Assembly: GCF_038502225.1 (NCBI RefSeq)
Contig: NC_091325.1
Location: 30,249,381 to 30,313,380, forward strand
DNA from: Cherax quadricarinatus
Lineage: Eukaryota; Arthropoda; Malacostraca; Decapoda; Parastacidae
Direction of reading: 5' to 3'
DNA: 64,000 nucleotides
Within the stretch, counting starts at the first letter, position 1. Every line of letters starts with the position of its first letter. A program made the translations under genes and the position numbers. Shown in pieces: positions 59,871-64,000 of the stretch. The notes under the pieces are model-generated. The model had not been told where the DNA came from. It ran no database searches and was given only the letters and a program-made list of their open reading frames with translations.

Positions 59871-60890
59871 AATGCGTGATGCTCGGGAGTGGTGGAGAGA
59901 TGTGGGACTGGATGCTTGGAGGAAGGAAATATATTGTCAGTACCATGAAAGACGTGCAAGAATGATGCGGGTCTATGTGCCACTGAAATCATGATGTTCA
60001 GTCAGTTCATAAAATATAGGTTGTTGTATTCCTAGAAACTGCCCACTTAATATATAATTATTTTTTCAGGTGAAGACATTACGGTTGACAGTATGTAGGA
60101 AGCGTCTGGAGAGCCACGACCAGGAGGTGGAAAAGCAGGTGAGAGCCACCACTACTACCTGTGTGTAGGAGACTTCTGGTGAGTGAATTATTACTTAGCT
60201 CCAGAAGTTATGCTGTCAGCGTCTTGGTCAGTAGCCAAGTCTTTCATCTTGCAGATGACTGCACTGTCTGTCCACACCTCGTAACACTGTTGATCACAGT
60301 TACTGTGATGACATGTATCTTTATCAAACAATTCAGCATTATGTTATGCTGAGACAGCTCACTGGAATATTTAAATAGTTTTAATATAGCGCTCGTTATT
60401 TTAAAAGATAATTCATTCAGAAAGAGACAAACTAATTAAAAAATAATATTTTATGTACATTGCTAATAATTAGTAATAGTTTTTTCTAATGTTGTAACAA
60501 GTTTAACATGTCCAGTGTTGAGTATAAACATTTATTAATTCCTCATGTTTACTACTCAGGTGTATTATAAGCCACGGCAGTTTTTTATTTAAAATGAAAG
60601 TTATCATTATTAATCCCACGAGATCAGTTGATACAAATTATTGATTAATTGTTGACAATTATTTATCATGAAGATTATTTTTTTAAGATTTTTGCCTTAC
60701 AGATTTAAAAAATGCACCGAACACTTTATGTTGATCATAATTTGCATTTCATAATTAAAAGAAATGGAAGAGAATCCTTTCTGATAATTATGAAACAAAG
60801 AGCCAGGCATTCTCTTGACATATAGCTGAACCTTTTTATATATCTAAGACAACATCTGATACTTTATTGCACTATTGTATTATATATATA
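59871..60890. other. Apparently unique sequence, likely host intron
   Basis: No similarity to any other part of the window was found by eye. It contains the candidate exon at 60070-60138. The right end is a short palindrome of TATTGTATTATATATAATAC type next to RTE R4. Confidence 0.45.
60070..60138 (+). CDS. Candidate internal exon of a host gene (69 bp, unknown product)
   Basis: A strong acceptor (AATTATTTTTTCAG, ending 60069) precedes, and a consensus donor (CAG|GTGAGA, from 60139) follows. The 69 bases are open in frame 1 and encode 23 residues (VKTLRLTVCRKRLESH, then DQEVEKQ) rich in charged residues, probably helical. Phase 0 at both ends. I do not recognise the protein. It could be chance, since a single short exon is weak evidence. 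Confidence 0.4.
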
Positions 60891-60894
60891 ATAC

Positions 60895-62455
60895 AATAGT
60901 GGGATAGGGGGATAAGTCTGTTGAGTATACCTGGTAAAGTGTATGGTAGAGTTATTATTGAAAGAATTAAGAGTAAGACGGAGAATAGGATAGCAGATGA
61001 ACAAGGAGGCTTTAGGAAAGGTAGGGAGTGTGTGGACCAGGTGTTTACAGTGAAACATATAAGTGAACAGTATTTAGATAAGGCTAAAGAGGTCTTTGTG
61101 GCATTTATGGATTTGGAAAAGGCGTATGACAGGGTGGATGGGGGGGCAATGTAGCAGATGTTGCAGGTGTATGGTGTAGGAGGTAGGTTACTGAAAGCAG
61201 TGAAGAGTTTTTACGAGGATAGTGAGGCTCAAGTTAGAGTATGTAGGAAAGAGGGAAATTATTTCCCGGTAAAAGTAGGCCTTAGACAAGGATGTGTGAT
61301 GTCACCGTGGTTGTTTAATATATTTATAGATGGGGTTGTAAGAGAAGTAAATGTGAGGGTCTTGGCAAGAGGCGTGGAGTTAAAAGATAAAGAATAACAC
61401 ACAAAGTGGGAGTTGTCACAGCTGCTCTTTGCTGATGACACTGTGCTCTTGGGAGATTCTGAAGAGAAGTTGCAGAGATTGGTGGATGAATTTGGTAGGG
61501 TGTGCAAAAGAAGAAAATTAAAGGTGAATACAGGAAAGAGTAAGGTTATGAGGATAACAAAAAGATTAGGTGATGAAAGATTGGATATCAGATTGGAGGG
61601 AGAGAGTATGGAGGAGGTGAATGTATTCAGATATTTGGGAGTGGACGTGTCAGCGGATGGGTCTATGAAAGATGAGGTGAATCATAGAATTGATGAGGAA
61701 AAAGAGTGAGTGGTGCACTTAGGAGTCTGTGGAGACAAAGAACTTTGTCCTTGGAGGCAAAGAGGGGAATGTATGAGAGTATAGTTTTACCAACGCTCTT
61801 ATATGGGTGTGAAGCGTGGGTGATGAATGTTGCAGCGAGGAGAAGGCTGGAGGCAGTGGAGATGTCATGTCTGAGGGCAATGTGTGGTGTGAATATAATG
61901 CAGAGAATTCGTAGTTTGGAAGTTAGGAGGAGGTGCGGGATTACCAAAACTGTTGACCAGAAGGCTGAGGAAGGGTTGTTGAGGTGGTTCGGACATGTAG
62001 GGAGAATGGAGCGAAACAGAATGACTTCAAGAGTGTATCAGTCTGTAGTGGAAGGAATGCGGGGTAGGGGTCGGCCTAGGAAAGGTTGGAGGGAGGGGGT
62101 AAAGGAGGTTTTGTGTGCGAGGGGCTTGGACTTCCAGCAGGCATGCGTGAGCGTGTTTGATAGGAGTGAATGGAGACAAATGGTTTTTAATACTTGACGT
62201 GCTGTTGGAGTGTGACGTGCTGTTGGAGTGTGAGCAAAGTAACATTTATGAAGGGATTCAGGGAAACCGGCAGGCCGGACTTGAGTCCTGGAGATGGGAA
62301 GTACAGTGCCTGCACTCTGAAGGAGGGGTGTTAATGTTGCAGTTTAAAAACTGTAGTGTAAAGCACCCTTCTGGCAAGACAGTGATGGAGTGAATGATGG
62401 TGAAAGTTTTTCTTTTTCGGGCCACCCTGCCTTGGTGGGAATCGGCCAGTGTGAT
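60895..62455 (+). pseudogene. RTE-like element R4, 5' truncated
   Basis: Begins in RT at RGISLLSIPGKVYGRV and runs to the C-terminus and 3' untranslated region. RT motifs GLRQGCVMSPW and FADD remain. Breaks: TAG at 61152, a stop at 61395 and a frameshift near 61700. A 17-bp tandem duplication (GACGTGCTGTTGGAGTG) follows the stop near 62199-62232. Confidence 0.85.
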
Positions 62456-63598
<1,143 letters not shown>

Positions 63599-63599
63599 G

Positions 63600-63862
63600 T
63601 GTCCCATCTCTGGAACATCCTGTCTCTGTCCACCTTGTCTATTCCACGCAGCATTTTGTATGTCTTTATCATGTCTCCCCTGACTCTCCTGTCCTCCAGT
63701 GTCGTCAGACCGATTTCCCTTAACCTTTCTTCATAGGACATTCCCCGGAGCTCTGGAACTAGCCTTGTTGCAAACCTTTGCACCTTCTCTAATTTCTTGA
63801 CGTGTTTGACCAGGTGTGGGTTCCAAACTGGTGCTGCGTACTCCGGTATGGGCCTGACGTAC
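63600..63862 (-). pseudogene. Non-LTR retrotransposon C-terminal fragment, another family
   Basis: Minus-strand frame has the post-RT region [20 protein letters not shown], then [31 protein letters not shown] and MIKTYK. It resembles the CR1/Jockey-type C-terminal region but differs from the CR1 copies above. Confidence 0.75.
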
Positions 63863-63865
63863 ACT

Positions 63866-63866
<1 letters not shown>

Positions 63867-63946
<80 letters not shown>
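63867..63946. repeat. (TG)n microsatellite
   Basis: About 40 TG repeats, the only long non-TA dinucleotide array in the window. Confidence 0.98.
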
Positions 63947-63948
<2 letters not shown>

Positions 63949-64000
63949 TGCTGTTTGCGTGTGTGGGTGTGTGTGCTGTGTGCATGTCCCCGTACTCACC

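Noticed and set aside
63731..63985. His-Thr repeat protein
   Set aside because: Translation of the (TG)n tract.

Overview
This window is eukaryotic, intergenic or intronic DNA made almost entirely of transposable elements nested in one another and separated by long (TA)n microsatellites. The mix of elements suggests an arthropod, most likely a decapod crustacean such as a crayfish. It combines CR1-like non-LTR elements with both esterase and PHD ORF1 types, RTE-like elements, several Penelope-like element (PLE) families with GIY-YIG endonucleases, a Gypsy element with integrase placed before reverse transcriptase, and very long TA arrays. The species assignment is inference. No rRNA, functional tRNA or complete host gene was seen. 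One 69-bp candidate host exon was found at 60070-60138.

Layout. 1-3763 is a decayed minus-strand Gypsy element in the order gag, protease, integrase, RT, RNase H, with the edge of its 3' LTR at the left border. 3764-6491 is a PLE with an almost intact RT/GIY-YIG reading frame and an inverted 5' arm. 6492-8155 is a minus-strand CR1 fragment split by a palindromic PLE insertion. 8156 to about 12900 is a minus-strand CR1-like element whose ORF1 has a PHD finger and CCCH fingers. 13740-15890 is a cluster of tandem, inverted and nested PLE terminal repeats. 16108-25760 holds four CR1 copies or fragments with SGNH-esterase ORF1, plus PLE pieces. 26080-31715 has an RTE-derived composite broken by a PLE fragment, then a nearly full CR1. 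31715-36605 has TA arrays, a short TIR element and a nearly intact RTE-like element. 36606-40804 is another nearly full CR1. 40805-46200 has a 554-bp tandem duplication and an RTE copy interrupted by a piggyBac-like TTAA element. 46505-49111 has tRNA-derived SINE pieces, TA repeats and an RTE 3' half. 49112-51965 is a full PLE of a second family with direct terminal repeats. 52324-56925 is a non-coding LTR element with three LTRs, inserted in a TIR element. 57000-63999 holds more TIR elements, TA arrays, two RTE copies, an apparently unique stretch with the candidate exon, and a final non-LTR fragment with a (TG)n tract.

How the parts relate. CR1 and RTE elements copy by target-primed reverse transcription with an APE-type endonuclease. 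PLEs use a GIY-YIG endonuclease, and their terminal repeats here carry a TATA box, a hammerhead-ribozyme-like fold and a 3'-terminal hairpin, in that order. The small TIR elements sit inside TA arrays and the SINEs border them. None of the large coding copies is fully intact, so most are fossils. The most interesting signals are the hammerhead-like motifs with a paired C3-G8 to U3-A8 exchange in three PLE families, palindromic mini-PLE insertions flanked by 13-14 bp target duplications (two of them at the same 14-bp target), and the non-coding three-LTR element.
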